Positions 1-8,444 of a stretch of 64,000 nucleotides of DNA are shown piece after piece; the stretch's first letter is position 1, and every line of letters starts with the position of its first letter. A program made the translations under genes and the position numbers. The DNA is taken from positions 310,001-374,000 of the forward strand of contig NZ_QNSB01000001.1 in assembly GCF_003315415.1 (NCBI RefSeq), in the 5' to 3' direction. The notes under the pieces are model-generated. The model did not search any database. It was not told the DNA's origin and saw only the letters and a list, made by a program, of their open reading frames with translations. This stretch comes from Brevibacterium sanguinis (GTDB lineage Bacteria > Actinomycetota > Actinomycetes > Actinomycetales > Brevibacteriaceae).

Positions 1-189
1 CATCTCGGTGACGAACTCGCTCATCTGCTCGAGCGCCTCGGCAGAGGGCCTGATGACGATGTCGACGCCGTCGTCGACGGGATTGAGCTCGAAGTCGGTG
101 ACGATCGCCGCCACTTCGAGGAGTTCGTCGGCGGTCTCGTCGAGGCCGGTCATCTCACAGTCGATCCATACGATTCTGTCGTTGCTCAC
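1..189 (-). CDS. orn: Oligoribonuclease (5' part only, runs off the window)
   Basis: DEDDh-family 3'-5' exoribonuclease that finishes RNA decay by degrading 2-5 nt fragments to mononucleotides in the cytoplasm. The reverse strand reads VSNDRIVWIDCEMTGLD from a GTG at 189; the DxE pair in WIDCEMTGLD is the first metal-binding exonuclease motif and is diagnostic of Orn. Only 63 codons are present; the remaining motifs lie outside the window. A TAAGGT hexamer (196-201) ends 6 nt before the GTG, so the mRNA is probably leaderless. Assignment is firm from the N-terminal motif alone. Confidence 0.9.
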   Translation of the reverse strand, partial: MSNDRIVWIDCEMTGLDETADELLEVAAIVTDFELNPVDDGVDIVIRPSAEALEQMSEFVTEM

Positions 190-195
190 CCGTCC

Positions 196-201
196 ACCTT
201 A
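196..201 (-). promoter_or_regulatory. -10 hexamer of leaderless orn promoter
   Basis: TAAGGT on the minus strand, 6 nt before the GTG of orn. No Shine-Dalgarno-like sequence lies between it and the start, so transcription and translation probably begin at the same base. No good -35 is visible. Confidence 0.45.
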
Positions 202-471
202 AGCCAGGAGCCCGAACCGCCGACACCTGGGCCGCTCCCGCCCCGGCACGCAGGCCGCGGTGGACCCGACGACCCGGGCCGCTCCCACCCCGGCGCTCCC
301 ACCCCGGCGCTCCGGGCCCGACACCGACCTGCCGGCACCCGCCGGCAGGCGACCGTCGGACAAGCTGAACGGTTGCACAAAGGCGCGGGGGAGGCAGGTG
401 GCCTAAACTTGGGGTGTTCGAAGCGAGAGCTTGGGACGCCGTGACGTGTCGTTGAGTAGAAGGGTGCGCAG

Positions 472-2091
472 GTGCGCTACACGCTTGCTGTGATTCTCAT
501 GGTGGTGGGCGTCGTCGTCGGAGGCCTCGGAATTCTGCAGAAGACCCTGTGGGCCCCGGAGGAGACGATCACCGCCACGGCACAGATCGACGCGGGGGCT
601 CCGGCCGTCGTCGTCGACCCGGGGATGCTTAACCTCTACCAGACCCCGGCCACCCTCACCGCCGAAGGCAGCGGCGAGCTGACGATCGCCCATGCCCCGG
701 CCGAGAACGTCGACGCATGGGTGGGCGAATCCGCCTCGGCGCGGGTCACCGGACTGGCGCCCGAAGGCGGACTGACCGTCAAGGCGCAGGACGGCGAGCC
801 CTCGGTCCCCGATCCGCGCGGGGCGGACCTGTGGGACGCCGAGGTCACCGGCACGGACCGGGTCAGCCTCGAATGGACCGGGGAGGCGAACCGGACCGGA
901 TTCCTCATCTCCGGCACCGGGGAGCCCGGCCAGGTGGAGACCGTCACCCTCTCCTGGCCCAACCAGGCCGAGACGCCATGGGCACTTCCCCTCATGATCA
1001 TCGGCGGCGCACTGCTCATCGGAGGACTCGTCATGCTCTTCATCGGCCGGAACACGGCGAAGAAGGAGGCGAACCGCCGCAAGGCGCGACAGGAGCGCCG
1101 CCGCAAGCTCGCCGAGTACGGCTCCGCCTTCGTCATCGTCCCGGTCCTGGCGCTCAGCGCCTGCGGGCCCGAGGAGCTGCCGAAGCCGGAGCCCTCGGCG
1201 GCACCGTCGTCGCCGATGGCCGGCGTCAGCGACGCCCAGGTCCAGCGCATCCTCGACGCCGTCGCCGAGACCGTGAGCGCCGCCGACGCCGAGACCGACA
1301 AGGGGGCACTCGAGTCCCGGGTCACCGGTCCCGCGCTCAAGCAGCGCCAAGCCGCCTACGACGTGAAGAAGAAGGTCGAGAAGCACGAGCTTCCGCCCGC
1401 GATCGCCGCCGACGAGATCGTCCTCAACCACACCGCGGCCACCGACACCTGGCCGCGCATCACGAGCGTCGTCGCCTCCGGAGGGGACAGCACTCAGCTG
1501 CTCGTCTTCTCCCAGGAGTCCCCGCGCGAGAACTACAAGCTGTGGTCGCAGACCCGCCTGGTCCCCGGCACCGAACTGCCCGAACTCCCCGACGCCCGCC
1601 AGGGCGCGCAGCTGCTGGGCCCCGATGCCGAGGGGTTCGCGAAGACCCCTGAGCAGGCCGTGGCGGACTACGCCAAGGCGCTGGGCGGGGGAGCGGACTC
1701 CGCCGAGGCGAAGACCTTCGAGGCCGACGACTTCGCCAAGTCCATCTGGGACAACCAGAAGGAGCAGAAGGAGAGCGCCGAGCGCGGCAAGGCCAAGGTC
1801 GACTACAAGTACACGCCGGGCAAGGAGATCGTCGCCCAGTCGACCGCCGGCGACTCGGCGGTGGTCACGGGCGTGATCGAGGCGGAGTCGACGATCACCC
1901 CTGAGTCGCAGGACGGCCGCACCGGCACCCTCACCCTCCAGACCCCGCAGAAGGAGCTCGTCGGGGAGGACTCGACCTCGAAGGCGGTGACGACCACGAC
2001 CTACCAGGTCCTCACGTTCCTCGTGCCCAAGGACGGCAAGGTCCGGCTCATCGGCGGACTCGAGACCCTGCAGGGGGCGAAGCTCAAGTGA
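472..2091 (+). CDS. Membrane protein fused to a lipoprotein domain (paralogue A)
   Basis: Uncharacterised 539-residue envelope protein. Starts at GTG 472 with AAGGG 7 nt upstream. Visible layout: helix 1 at residues 4-22, exported domain about 25-165, helix 2 at about 169-192, a very basic loop (193-213), then a third hydrophobic stretch ending in the canonical lipobox L228-S-A-C231-G, then about 300 residues with a Pro/Ser linker and no further helix. This looks like a two-helix membrane protein whose C-terminal half is a lipoprotein in the same chain. A paralogue of the same layout lies at 3170-4849, and a thioredoxin/TPR gene sits between them. No function can be assigned. Whether Cys231 is lipidated is inference. 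Confidence 0.8.
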   Translation: MRYTLAVILMVVGVVVGGLGILQKTLWAPEETITATAQIDAGAPAVVVDPGMLNLYQTPATLTAEGSGELTIAHAPAENVDAWVGESASARVTGLAPEGGLTVKAQDGEPSVPDPRGADLWDAEVTGTDRVSLEWTGEANRTGFLISGTGEPGQVETVTLSWPNQAETPWALPLMIIGGALLIGGLVMLFIGRNTAKKEANRRKARQERRRKLAEYGSAFVIVPVLALSACGPEELPKPEPSAAPSSPMAGVSDAQVQRILDAVAETVSAADAETDKGALESRVTGPALKQRQAAYDVKKKVEKHELPPAIAADEIVLNHTAATDTWPRITSVVASGGDSTQLLVFSQESPRENYKLWSQTRLVPGTELPELPDARQGAQLLGPDAEGFAKTPEQAVADYAKALGGGADSAEAKTFEADDFAKSIWDNQKEQKESAERGKAKVDYKYTPGKEIVAQSTAGDSAVVTGVIEAESTITPESQDGRTGTLTLQTPQKELVGEDSTSKAVTTTTYQVLTFLVPKDGKVRLIGGLETLQGAKLK

Positions 2092-2228
2092 GCGGAATCC
2101 CGGCCGGGCCGAGGCGCCGTCCGCCCGCCGACGTTCTAAGCTGGAGTCAGTTCTCAGTCTGAGTCCGACCGGGATGCGCCCCAGGCGGTCCCCGACAGGC
2201 TCTTCGCCAACGCAGCAAAGGAGACCAC

Positions 2229-3173
2229 GTGACAACGGACCCCTCGCAGGCCGCATCGCACTCGCAGTCCGGCCAGCAGAATCAGGGACTCGACCTGTCC
2301 GCCGTCCGGAGCAGGAACCTGCCGCAGGAGCCCGCCGGCCGGGCCGCCCAGGATCCGAACGCGGTGGTTCTGCCGTCCCTCGTCTTCGACGTCGACGAAG
2401 CCGGCTTCAACGACGTCGTCGCGATCTCCGACCGGGTTCCCGTCGTCATCGACCTGTGGGCGGAATGGTGCGGTCCGTGCAAGCAGCTCTCGCCGATCAT
2501 CGAACGCGTCGTCACATCGTTCGGCGGAAAGCTGGTCCTGGCCAAGGTCGACGTCGACGCGAACCCGCGCCTCCAGCAGGCCTTCGGTGTGCAGTCGATC
2601 CCCACGGTCGTCGCGATCGTCAAGGGCCAGCCGGTTCCCCTCTTCCAGGGCGCGCTTCCCGAGCCCCAGGTCAAGGCCTACTTCGACGAACTGCTGCGCC
2701 TGGCCGCCGAGAACGGCGTCAGCGGACAGGCCGTCGTCGACGGGGCCGAACCCGAACCGCAGGGACCTGCCCACCCGGAGGCCGAGGCGGCACTGGCCGC
2801 CGGTGACTTCGCCACCGCCGAGCAGCTGTTCACGGCCGTCCTCGCCGAGTCCCCGGCCGACGCCGAGGCGAAACTCGGCCTCGCCAAGGCCGGCCTCGGG
2901 CGGCGGCTCGCCGGGGCGGACCCGGCGCAGCTGATCAGCGCGGCGGACGCCGACCCGAAGAACGCCGAGGCGGCGATGGCGGCCGCCGACGCCGAGATCG
3001 TCGGCGGTGACCCCGAGCGCGCGTTCACCCGGCTCATCGCGCTCATCCGCACGAGTGCGGGGGACGAGAAGGAAGCCCTGCGCCTGCGGGTCCTCGAGCT
3101 CTTCGAGGTCCTCGGCGCGGACGACCCGGCGGTGACGAAGGCGCGCACGGCACTGATGAGGGCGTTGTTCTGA
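2229..3173 (+). CDS. YbbN/CnoX-like thioredoxin-TPR co-chaperone
   Basis: Cytosolic protein of 314 residues. A polar, probably disordered stretch of about 45 residues precedes a thioredoxin domain (about 50-160) with an intact redox motif WCGPC at 80-84. The Ala/Glu-rich C-terminal half (about 175-314, ALAAGDFATAEQLF and later helices) resembles degenerate TPR repeats. This is the CnoX/YbbN architecture, which holds unfolded or oxidised proteins for chaperones; E. coli YbbN lacks the first cysteine whereas both are present here. GTG start at 2229 follows AAAGGAGA. The gene overlaps the putative start of the next one and lies between two membrane/lipoprotein paralogues. No signal peptide is visible. 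Confidence 0.85.
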   Translation: MTTDPSQAASHSQSGQQNQGLDLSAVRSRNLPQEPAGRAAQDPNAVVLPSLVFDVDEAGFNDVVAISDRVPVVIDLWAEWCGPCKQLSPIIERVVTSFGGKLVLAKVDVDANPRLQQAFGVQSIPTVVAIVKGQPVPLFQGALPEPQVKAYFDELLRLAAENGVSGQAVVDGAEPEPQGPAHPEAEAALAAGDFATAEQLFTAVLAESPADAEAKLGLAKAGLGRRLAGADPAQLISAADADPKNAEAAMAAADAEIVGGDPERAFTRLIALIRTSAGDEKEALRLRVLELFEVLGADDPAVTKARTALMRALF

Positions 3174-4849
3174 TCCAGGTCATCCGTCTCAGCACAGCCG
3201 TACTGTTCGCGGTCGCCTCGGTGGTCCTCGCGGTACTGGTCGGGTCAGCGCTGTCCGTCGTCGGCACCGACGAGGTCTCCGAGACGCCGCCGTTCACCGT
3301 CTCCGAGGGGGCCCACGCCATCGTGCTCGACGAGGCGATCGTCCCCTATTCGGGGACCGATGCGACGCTCGAGGCCACTGCCGCGAACGGTCAGGAGCTG
3401 TTCATCGGCACGGCCAGCGGCGTCGACGTCGACAGCTACCTCGACGGGGTGGCGCAGGTCCAGATCAGCGACGTGCGCTTCCCCGACGAGGCCGTACACC
3501 GATCCATCCCCGGCGAGCCGGCACCCGAGGCGCCGGTCGCGGAGCAGGACTGGTGGACGAGCAAGGACACCGGCAACTCGGTGGCGAAGACCTTCAACCT
3601 CGACGCCGACCCCGAAGTGCTCGTCATCGCCCCGGCCGACCCCGAGCAGAGCCTCGAGGGCACGACGGTGACGATGAAGATGCGCGTCGAAGGCGTCTTC
3701 GGGTGGTCGCTCATCGGCATCGCCGTCGCGATCATCCTCTTCGGCGCCGCGCTCTACTTCGGGCTGCGCTGGTGGAACGGACGCATCCGGCCCAAGAAGA
3801 AGGACATGAACAGCAGCGACGACCACGCCCGGCAGCCCGACCCCGCGCGCAGCGCGCCTCCCGGGCAGCGAGCGGCCAAGAGGACGCGGACCATGCGCAT
3901 CGGCACGACGGCGGTGCTCGCCTCCGGGCTGGCGCTGAGCGGGTGCGGAGTGCTCCCGATCGCGCAGCCGGCCGACCCGCACATCACCCCCTACGAGCGC
4001 ACGGCCGTGCGCCCCGGGGAGGCGGGCAAGTACATGACCGAGTACACCGAGTCCCTCGACCAGATCCTCGCCGACGGCGGCACCGGGCTCGAACGGATCC
4101 AGGGGGCTCCGCTCATCGACCGGACCCGGGCGCAGATCCAGATCGCCAAGAAGGCGAAGCAGAAGCTCGCCGCCCCCAATTTCACCGAGGTGGTGGCCGG
4201 CGGGCCGAGCTTCGAGGAGTACCCGATGTGGTTCTACGCCTTCGGCACCACCGATGGCGACGAGAAGATGACCCAGATCCAGCTCGTCACCCGGGAATCG
4301 GCGGCGGCACGGCCGATCGTCAGGGCGGCCTCCTACATCCCCGCGGAGCAGGCGCCGACGCTGCTGGCCAACGGCCGCGGTGCCGTCGAGACCGCCCCGA
4401 AGGACTTCACCGACTCGCTGGCGCCCTCGGCCGACACGATCGCGAAGTACCTCGTCGACGGCAAGGCCGACAAGAGCCTCGGCGGACTCGAGGAGGGAGG
4501 CTTCACCTCGTTCCGCGACTACCTCGGGGAGCTGCGCGGGAAGGAGTCGGGCTTCGACCAGGTCGACGCCAAGTGCTCTCCGTACACCGACCTCGACTTC
4601 GCCTCGATGACGCTGAAGACGGAGGCCGGGGCCATCGGCATGGGCGAGGTCCGCTGCACCCTGACGATCAAGGTGCCGCAGGACTTCTCGCTCGACCTCG
4701 GGGACACGATCGAGGCGGTGAAGACGAACGACAAGGACGGTGACACCGTCGAGGTGGACACCGCCCACCCCTACGTGCTCGTCGAATCGGCCGACGCCCT
4801 GACCGCGATGTCGGTCGACTGGGACATCATCTCCTCGCGAGTGGTCTGA
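3170..4849 (+). CDS. Membrane protein fused to a lipoprotein domain (paralogue B)
   Basis: Second copy of the architecture at 472-2091: N-terminal helix, exported domain, second helix around GWSLIGIAVAIILFGAALYF, a basic linker rich in K/R/P/S, then a lipobox (LALSGCG) followed by about 300 exported residues. The first ordinary start in frame, GTG 3221, cuts helix 1 in half and has no ribosome site. An in-frame CTG at 3170 overlapping the upstream TGA gives a complete signal anchor and has GAGGG about 7 nt upstream, so I prefer it; GTG 3221 is the fallback. An internal ATG at 3893 with AAGAGGA 8 nt upstream begins exactly at a lipoprotein-type signal peptide (MRIGTTAVLASGLALSGC), so the C-terminal half may also be made separately. 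Function unknown. Confidence 0.75.
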   Translation: MIQVIRLSTAVLFAVASVVLAVLVGSALSVVGTDEVSETPPFTVSEGAHAIVLDEAIVPYSGTDATLEATAANGQELFIGTASGVDVDSYLDGVAQVQISDVRFPDEAVHRSIPGEPAPEAPVAEQDWWTSKDTGNSVAKTFNLDADPEVLVIAPADPEQSLEGTTVTMKMRVEGVFGWSLIGIAVAIILFGAALYFGLRWWNGRIRPKKKDMNSSDDHARQPDPARSAPPGQRAAKRTRTMRIGTTAVLASGLALSGCGVLPIAQPADPHITPYERTAVRPGEAGKYMTEYTESLDQILADGGTGLERIQGAPLIDRTRAQIQIAKKAKQKLAAPNFTEVVAGGPSFEEYPMWFYAFGTTDGDEKMTQIQLVTRESAAARPIVRAASYIPAEQAPTLLANGRGAVETAPKDFTDSLAPSADTIAKYLVDGKADKSLGGLEEGGFTSFRDYLGELRGKESGFDQVDAKCSPYTDLDFASMTLKTEAGAIGMGEVRCTLTIKVPQDFSLDLGDTIEAVKTNDKDGDTVEVDTAHPYVLVESADALTAMSVDWDIISSRVV

Positions 4850-4898
4850 GCCCGTCGCGATGGCCGGATCGTTTCAGGCCGTGCCCGTCGCGATGGCC
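4850..4898. repeat. 16-bp direct repeat at a convergent gene end
   Basis: GCCCGTCGCGATGGCC occurs at 4850-4865, directly after the stop of the plus-strand gene, and again at 4883-4898 inside the last codons of the minus-strand membrane protein. The spacing is 33 bp. It looks like a small local duplication of a gene end. Confidence 0.6.
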
Positions 4899-5344
4899 TT
4901 GCCGCGCACCGCGCGGCCGACCCGGTGCAGCCACCACAGTCCGATGAGCGGCAGCACGAGGGGAATGAACCCGTAGCCGATGCCGAACGTCGACCACACC
5001 GAGGGCTTCGCGAAGTCCTCCGGGTGGGTGAAGCTGAGGATGCCGACCCCGATGACGCCGACGAACTCGACGATGCACGAGGCGATCGCGATCCGGTGGG
5101 TCATACGACTGCCGATGACGAGGCAGACGGTCGCGACGATGTAGATGACGGCGGCGACGAGCGAGAGCGAATAGGCCACGGGTGCGACGTCGAACTCGCG
5201 GATGACCTGGTAGCCGGCCCGAGCCGTGGCTGAGAGCGCGAAGATCCCATAGACCGCGGTGAGCGCCCGCCCCGGCCCCGTGTGCATCGCCGAATAGGGG
5301 GAGCGCGGGTTCCGCGTCGACGGGGAGCGGGGGTTCAGTGCCAA
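4874..5344 (-). CDS. Small conserved membrane protein (about four helices)
   Basis: Uncharacterised integral membrane protein. Hydrophobic segments are visible around ALTAVYGIFALSA, YSLSLVAAVIYIVATVCLVIG, IASCIVEFVGVIGVGIL and GYGFIPLVLPLIGLWWL, with a basic C-terminus. TTG 5344 is chosen because AGAGGA lies 9 nt upstream and the start overlaps the end of the preceding gene by 10 nt, which suggests coupling; ATG 5287 (137 residues) is a reasonable alternative but lacks a ribosome site. It follows another small membrane protein, and the pair probably forms one operon. Function unknown. Confidence 0.7.
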   Translation of the reverse strand: MALNPRSPSTRNPRSPYSAMHTGPGRALTAVYGIFALSATARAGYQVIREFDVAPVAYSLSLVAAVIYIVATVCLVIGSRMTHRIAIASCIVEFVGVIGVGILSFTHPEDFAKPSVWSTFGIGYGFIPLVLPLIGLWWLHRVGRAVRGKAIATGTA

Positions 5345-5703
5345 ATCTGGTCCATCCTCTCGATCATGACGACGACCGTCAGTCCTGCCGCGGCAAGGAC
5401 TCCCGGCCCCCACCGGCTCAGCTCCGCGAACGCCCAGAAGCCGGCCAGGGCCATGACGAGGATCGCCGTGATGACGTAGCCGAAGTAGAGGAGCGGATCG
5501 ACGTCGTGCGTCGACGAGAAGCTGACGATCGACAGGATCAGCTGGACGATGAGGAGGAGCAGCAGCAGCGCGGAGGCGCCGAGGAGCATCTTCCCCGCAG
5601 GGCGGTTGCGGATGGTGTCCACGATCGACCACACGGTGAGCACGGCGGTGACGGCATAGAGCACGATGGTGAATACGGTGAACACCCGGATCAGTGTAGT
5701 CAC
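5335..5703 (-). CDS. Small hypothetical membrane protein
   Basis: Protein of 122 residues with about four hydrophobic segments (VFTIVLYAVTAVLTVWSIV, MLLGASALLLLLLIVQLILSIV, LYFGYVITAILVMALAGFWAF, GVLAAAGLTVVVMI). It starts at GTG 5703 without a clear ribosome site. It is transcribed divergently from the MFS transporter gene at 5849 and overlaps the next membrane-protein gene, so the two are probably cotranscribed and may act together. No domain is recognised. Confidence 0.75.
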   Translation of the reverse strand: MTTLIRVFTVFTIVLYAVTAVLTVWSIVDTIRNRPAGKMLLGASALLLLLLIVQLILSIVSFSSTHDVDPLLYFGYVITAILVMALAGFWAFAELSRWGPGVLAAAGLTVVVMIERMDQIWH

Positions 5704-5848
5704 CGTCGGCGGTTCGGTCGCAATCGTGTGCGACTGGTGCGCTGCAGCGGCGGATGCGCTACTCTTCTCCAGGGCCTCGAACGTCTGCCTGTCCAGGCGG
5801 AATCCGCCGCGGCCGACATCGGCAACAGACAGTCAAAGGGGATCAGCA

Positions 5849-7156
5849 ATGGCCACGCAGCGAAGCGACGTGTCAGAGGGCGCAGTGAGGCAGTCGAACA
5901 CGAAGACCCTGTTGGGCACGGGTGTGGGCAACGCGCTCGAATGGTTCGACTGGAACATCTACGCGAGCTTCGCGGTGTACTTCTCGACCCAGCTGTTCAA
6001 CTCCGAGGACCCGCAGTCGGCCTTCCTCGAGACGATGGCCGTGTTCGCCGTCGGCTTCGTCGCGCGCCCCTTCGGCGGCTTCGTCTTCGGGTGGATCGGA
6101 GATCGGATCGGTCGGAAGCACTCACTCACCCTCTCCGTCCTCGCCGCCTCCGCCGGCTCTCTCATCATCGCGATCTGCCCCACCTACGACCAGATCGGAT
6201 GGGTCGCCTCGGCGCTTCTCGTCCTCGCCCGCCTGCTCCAGGGCCTGGCCCACGGCGGCGAGCTGCCGGCCGCGCAGACCTATCTGGCCGAGCAGGCACC
6301 CCGCGAGAAGCGCGGTCTCTACGCGAGTTCGATCTACGTCACGGGAACGATCGGCCTCCTCGTCGGTCTGGGCCTTGGGCTCGTCCTCAATGCCGTTCTC
6401 ACGTCCGAGCAGATGGACAGCTTCGGCTGGAGGATCCCCTTCGCCGTCGGCGCGCTGCTCGGACTGTTCGCGCTGTGGATCCGATCGTCGATGGAGGAGT
6501 CCGAGGTCTTCGAGCTGCACCAGGTCGAGGTCGCGAAGACGCAGCAGGTGAAGCGGAACGTGTTCGTCGAAGTCGCGCAGAACTGGAGGACCGGGCTCAC
6601 CGTCATCGGAATGACGATGGGCCTGACCGTCGCCTATTACATCTGGTCGGTGACGATGGCCTCACTGGCACAGACGACCTGGGGATACTCCTCGAACGAC
6701 GCCTTCACCGCCTCCCTCATCGGGAACTTCGTCCTCATCGTCGTCCTGCCGTTCTGGGGCGCGCTGTCGGACCGGATCGGTCGGAAGCCGTGCATGCTCA
6801 TCGCGACGATCGGCTCCGCGGTCCTGTTCATCCCTCTCATGCTCCTTGTCGCCGGCGGTCAGCTGTGGCAGCTCGTCTTCGCGATCAGCATCCAGCTGTT
6901 CCTGCTCGCGGGTACCCTCTCGCACGCCCCGGCCACCTACGCCGAGATGTTCCCGACCTCGCAGCGCACCGCCGGATTCGGCATCCCCTATGCGATCGCG
7001 ATCGCCGCTTTCGGCGGCACCGCAGGATACGTCCTCACCTGGATCGGGGATCCGATGAAGTTCGCGATCTACGCGATCGTCCTCCTCGTCCTCACTGCCG
7101 CGACGATCGCCTTCGTCCTGCCCGAGAGCAGGGGCAAGGACCTCACCCAAGCCTGA
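5849..7156 (+). CDS. MFS transporter, metabolite:H+ symporter (MHS) family
   Basis: Twelve-helix cytoplasmic-membrane permease of 435 residues. The N-terminal GNALEWFDWNIYASFAVYF, the loop motif FGWIGDRIGRKHSLTLS between helices 2 and 3, and its second-half copy GALSDRIGRK are typical of MHS symporters such as KgtP, ProP and ShiA, which import dicarboxylates, osmolytes or shikimate with protons. ATG 5849 follows AAAGGGGA. Substrate cannot be read from sequence. It stands alone between divergent small membrane proteins and the desulfurase gene. Confidence 0.9.
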   Translation: MATQRSDVSEGAVRQSNTKTLLGTGVGNALEWFDWNIYASFAVYFSTQLFNSEDPQSAFLETMAVFAVGFVARPFGGFVFGWIGDRIGRKHSLTLSVLAASAGSLIIAICPTYDQIGWVASALLVLARLLQGLAHGGELPAAQTYLAEQAPREKRGLYASSIYVTGTIGLLVGLGLGLVLNAVLTSEQMDSFGWRIPFAVGALLGLFALWIRSSMEESEVFELHQVEVAKTQQVKRNVFVEVAQNWRTGLTVIGMTMGLTVAYYIWSVTMASLAQTTWGYSSNDAFTASLIGNFVLIVVLPFWGALSDRIGRKPCMLIATIGSAVLFIPLMLLVAGGQLWQLVFAISIQLFLLAGTLSHAPATYAEMFPTSQRTAGFGIPYAIAIAAFGGTAGYVLTWIGDPMKFAIYAIVLLVLTAATIAFVLPESRGKDLTQA

Positions 7157-7219
7157 GGCGCTCCGCCGCCCGCCGGGTGAGATCCGGCACTGAATCTGGC
7201 CGGGCGGAGGCCCGGGGCC

Positions 7220-7225
7220 TAAGAT
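7220..7225 (+). promoter_or_regulatory. -10 hexamer of leaderless cysteine desulfurase promoter
   Basis: TAAGAT ends 7 nt before GTG 7233 and no ribosome site lies between, so the desulfurase-mnmA mRNA probably starts at the GTG. Confidence 0.5.
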
Positions 7226-7232
7226 CGGATGA

Positions 7233-8444
7233 GTGCCCCTCTACTTCGACCATGCCGCGACCTCGCCGATGCCGCAGGCGGTGCTGGAGACCTTCACCAC
7301 CGAGCTGCGCAGGCGGGGCAATCCCTCATCCCTGCACTCCGGCGGCCAGTCGGCGCGGATGCGGATCGAGACCGCGCGCGAAGAGCTCGCGGCGGCATTG
7401 GGGGCGACCACCTCGGCGGAGGTGATCTTCACCTCGGGCGGAACCGAGGCCGACAATCTCGCCCTCAAGGGCCTCTACCTCGCCCGCAACGGCGGGACCT
7501 TCGCCGCGCCCGGTCGCCCGCGCGTGCTCACCTCGACGATCGAGCACCACGCGGTCCTCGACACCGTCGAATGGCTGGCGACCCAGGGCGCCGAGGTCGC
7601 CTGGCTCGAGGTCGACGAGGACGGGCGGATCGACCTCGACGCCGCCCGCGCCGAGCTCCGCAGGGCCCCGGAGCGGACCGCGGTCATGTCCGTGATGGCC
7701 GCGAACAACGAGATCGGGACGATCCAGCCCATCCGCGAGCTCAGTGCCGCCGCCGCCGAGGCGGGGGTGCCCTTCCACGTCGACGCCGTGCAGGCGCTCG
7801 GGCAGGTTCCCATCGACTTCGCCGGACTCGGCGCGACCGCGGTATCCGTGAGCGCCCACAAGGTCGGCGGGCCCGTGGGCATCGGCGCGCTGCTGCTCGA
7901 CCGCGGCGCCAAGCCCGTCCCCGTCCTCCACGGCGGGGGACAGGAGCGCGGAGTCCGCTCCGGCACCCTCGACGTCGCCGGCGCCGTCGCGTTCGCCGCG
8001 GCCGTGCGTCTGGCCACCGAGGACGGCGACGCCCGCGCCGGCAGGCTCGGCGCGCTGCGCGATCGCCTCATCGCCGGCATCGAGGCGGCGATTCCCGACG
8101 CCCGCCTCTCCGGCCCGCGAGGGTCCGGCAGGCTGCCGGGCAACGTCCACTTCACCTTCCCCGGGTGCGAGGGCGACACCCTCCTGTTCGGACTCGACGT
8201 CAGGGGGTTCGCCACCTCGACGGGATCGGCGTGCCAGGCCGGGGTGTCGCGTCCCTCGCACGTCCTGCTCGCCTGCGGCCGGGACGAGGACACGGCGCGG
8301 TCCACCCAGAGATTCACCCTGGGGCCGACGACGACCGAAGCGGACGTCGACGCCCTGATCGCCGCACTGCCCCCCGTCGTCGACCAAGCCCGGCAAGCCG
8401 GGATGGTCTCCGCCACCCCGCGATGGATGCAAGGAGCGTCATGA
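7233..8444 (+). CDS. Cysteine desulfurase (NifS/IscS-like)
   Basis: PLP enzyme of 403 residues that moves sulfur from L-cysteine to an active-site cysteine as persulfide. Visible marks: N-terminal [25 protein letters not shown], the EHHAVL histidine, the PLP lysine in [12 protein letters not shown] and the catalytic cysteine in TGSACQAG. The downstream mnmA overlaps by 4 nt (ATGA), so its main job is probably to feed sulfur to tRNA 2-thiouridine synthesis; a wider Fe-S role is possible. No scaffold gene (iscU/sufU) is nearby. Confidence 0.93.
   Translation: MPLYFDHAATSPMPQAVLETFTTELRRRGNPSSLHSGGQSARMRIETAREELAAALGATTSAEVIFTSGGTEADNLALKGLYLARNGGTFAAPGRPRVLTSTIEHHAVLDTVEWLATQGAEVAWLEVDEDGRIDLDAARAELRRAPERTAVMSVMAANNEIGTIQPIRELSAAAAEAGVPFHVDAVQALGQVPIDFAGLGATAVSVSAHKVGGPVGIGALLLDRGAKPVPVLHGGGQERGVRSGTLDVAGAVAFAAAVRLATEDGDARAGRLGALRDRLIAGIEAAIPDARLSGPRGSGRLPGNVHFTFPGCEGDTLLFGLDVRGFATSTGSACQAGVSRPSHVLLACGRDEDTARSTQRFTLGPTTTEADVDALIAALPPVVDQARQAGMVSATPRWMQGAS

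Noticed and set aside
190..471. C/G-rich repeats (GCTCCCACCCCGGC twice, near 280-310) as a regulatory element
   Set aside because: Short, imperfect and in simple GC-rich sequence; no link to a promoter could be made.
403..2256. 617-codon open frame on the minus strand opposite the first fusion gene
   Set aside because: Arg/Gly/Leu-rich composition typical of an antisense shadow in GC-rich DNA; the plus-strand product has helices, a lipobox and a ribosome site.
5345..5632. N-terminal extension of the membrane protein ending at 4874
   Set aside because: The added 96 residues are a His/Arg-rich shadow of the overlapping membrane-protein gene.
7229..8440. Long open frame continuous with mnmA giving an 801-residue protein
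   Set aside because: The upstream half is an Arg-rich shadow of the desulfurase gene; mnmA begins at ATG 8441 with AAGGAG and the PP-loop at residue 8.
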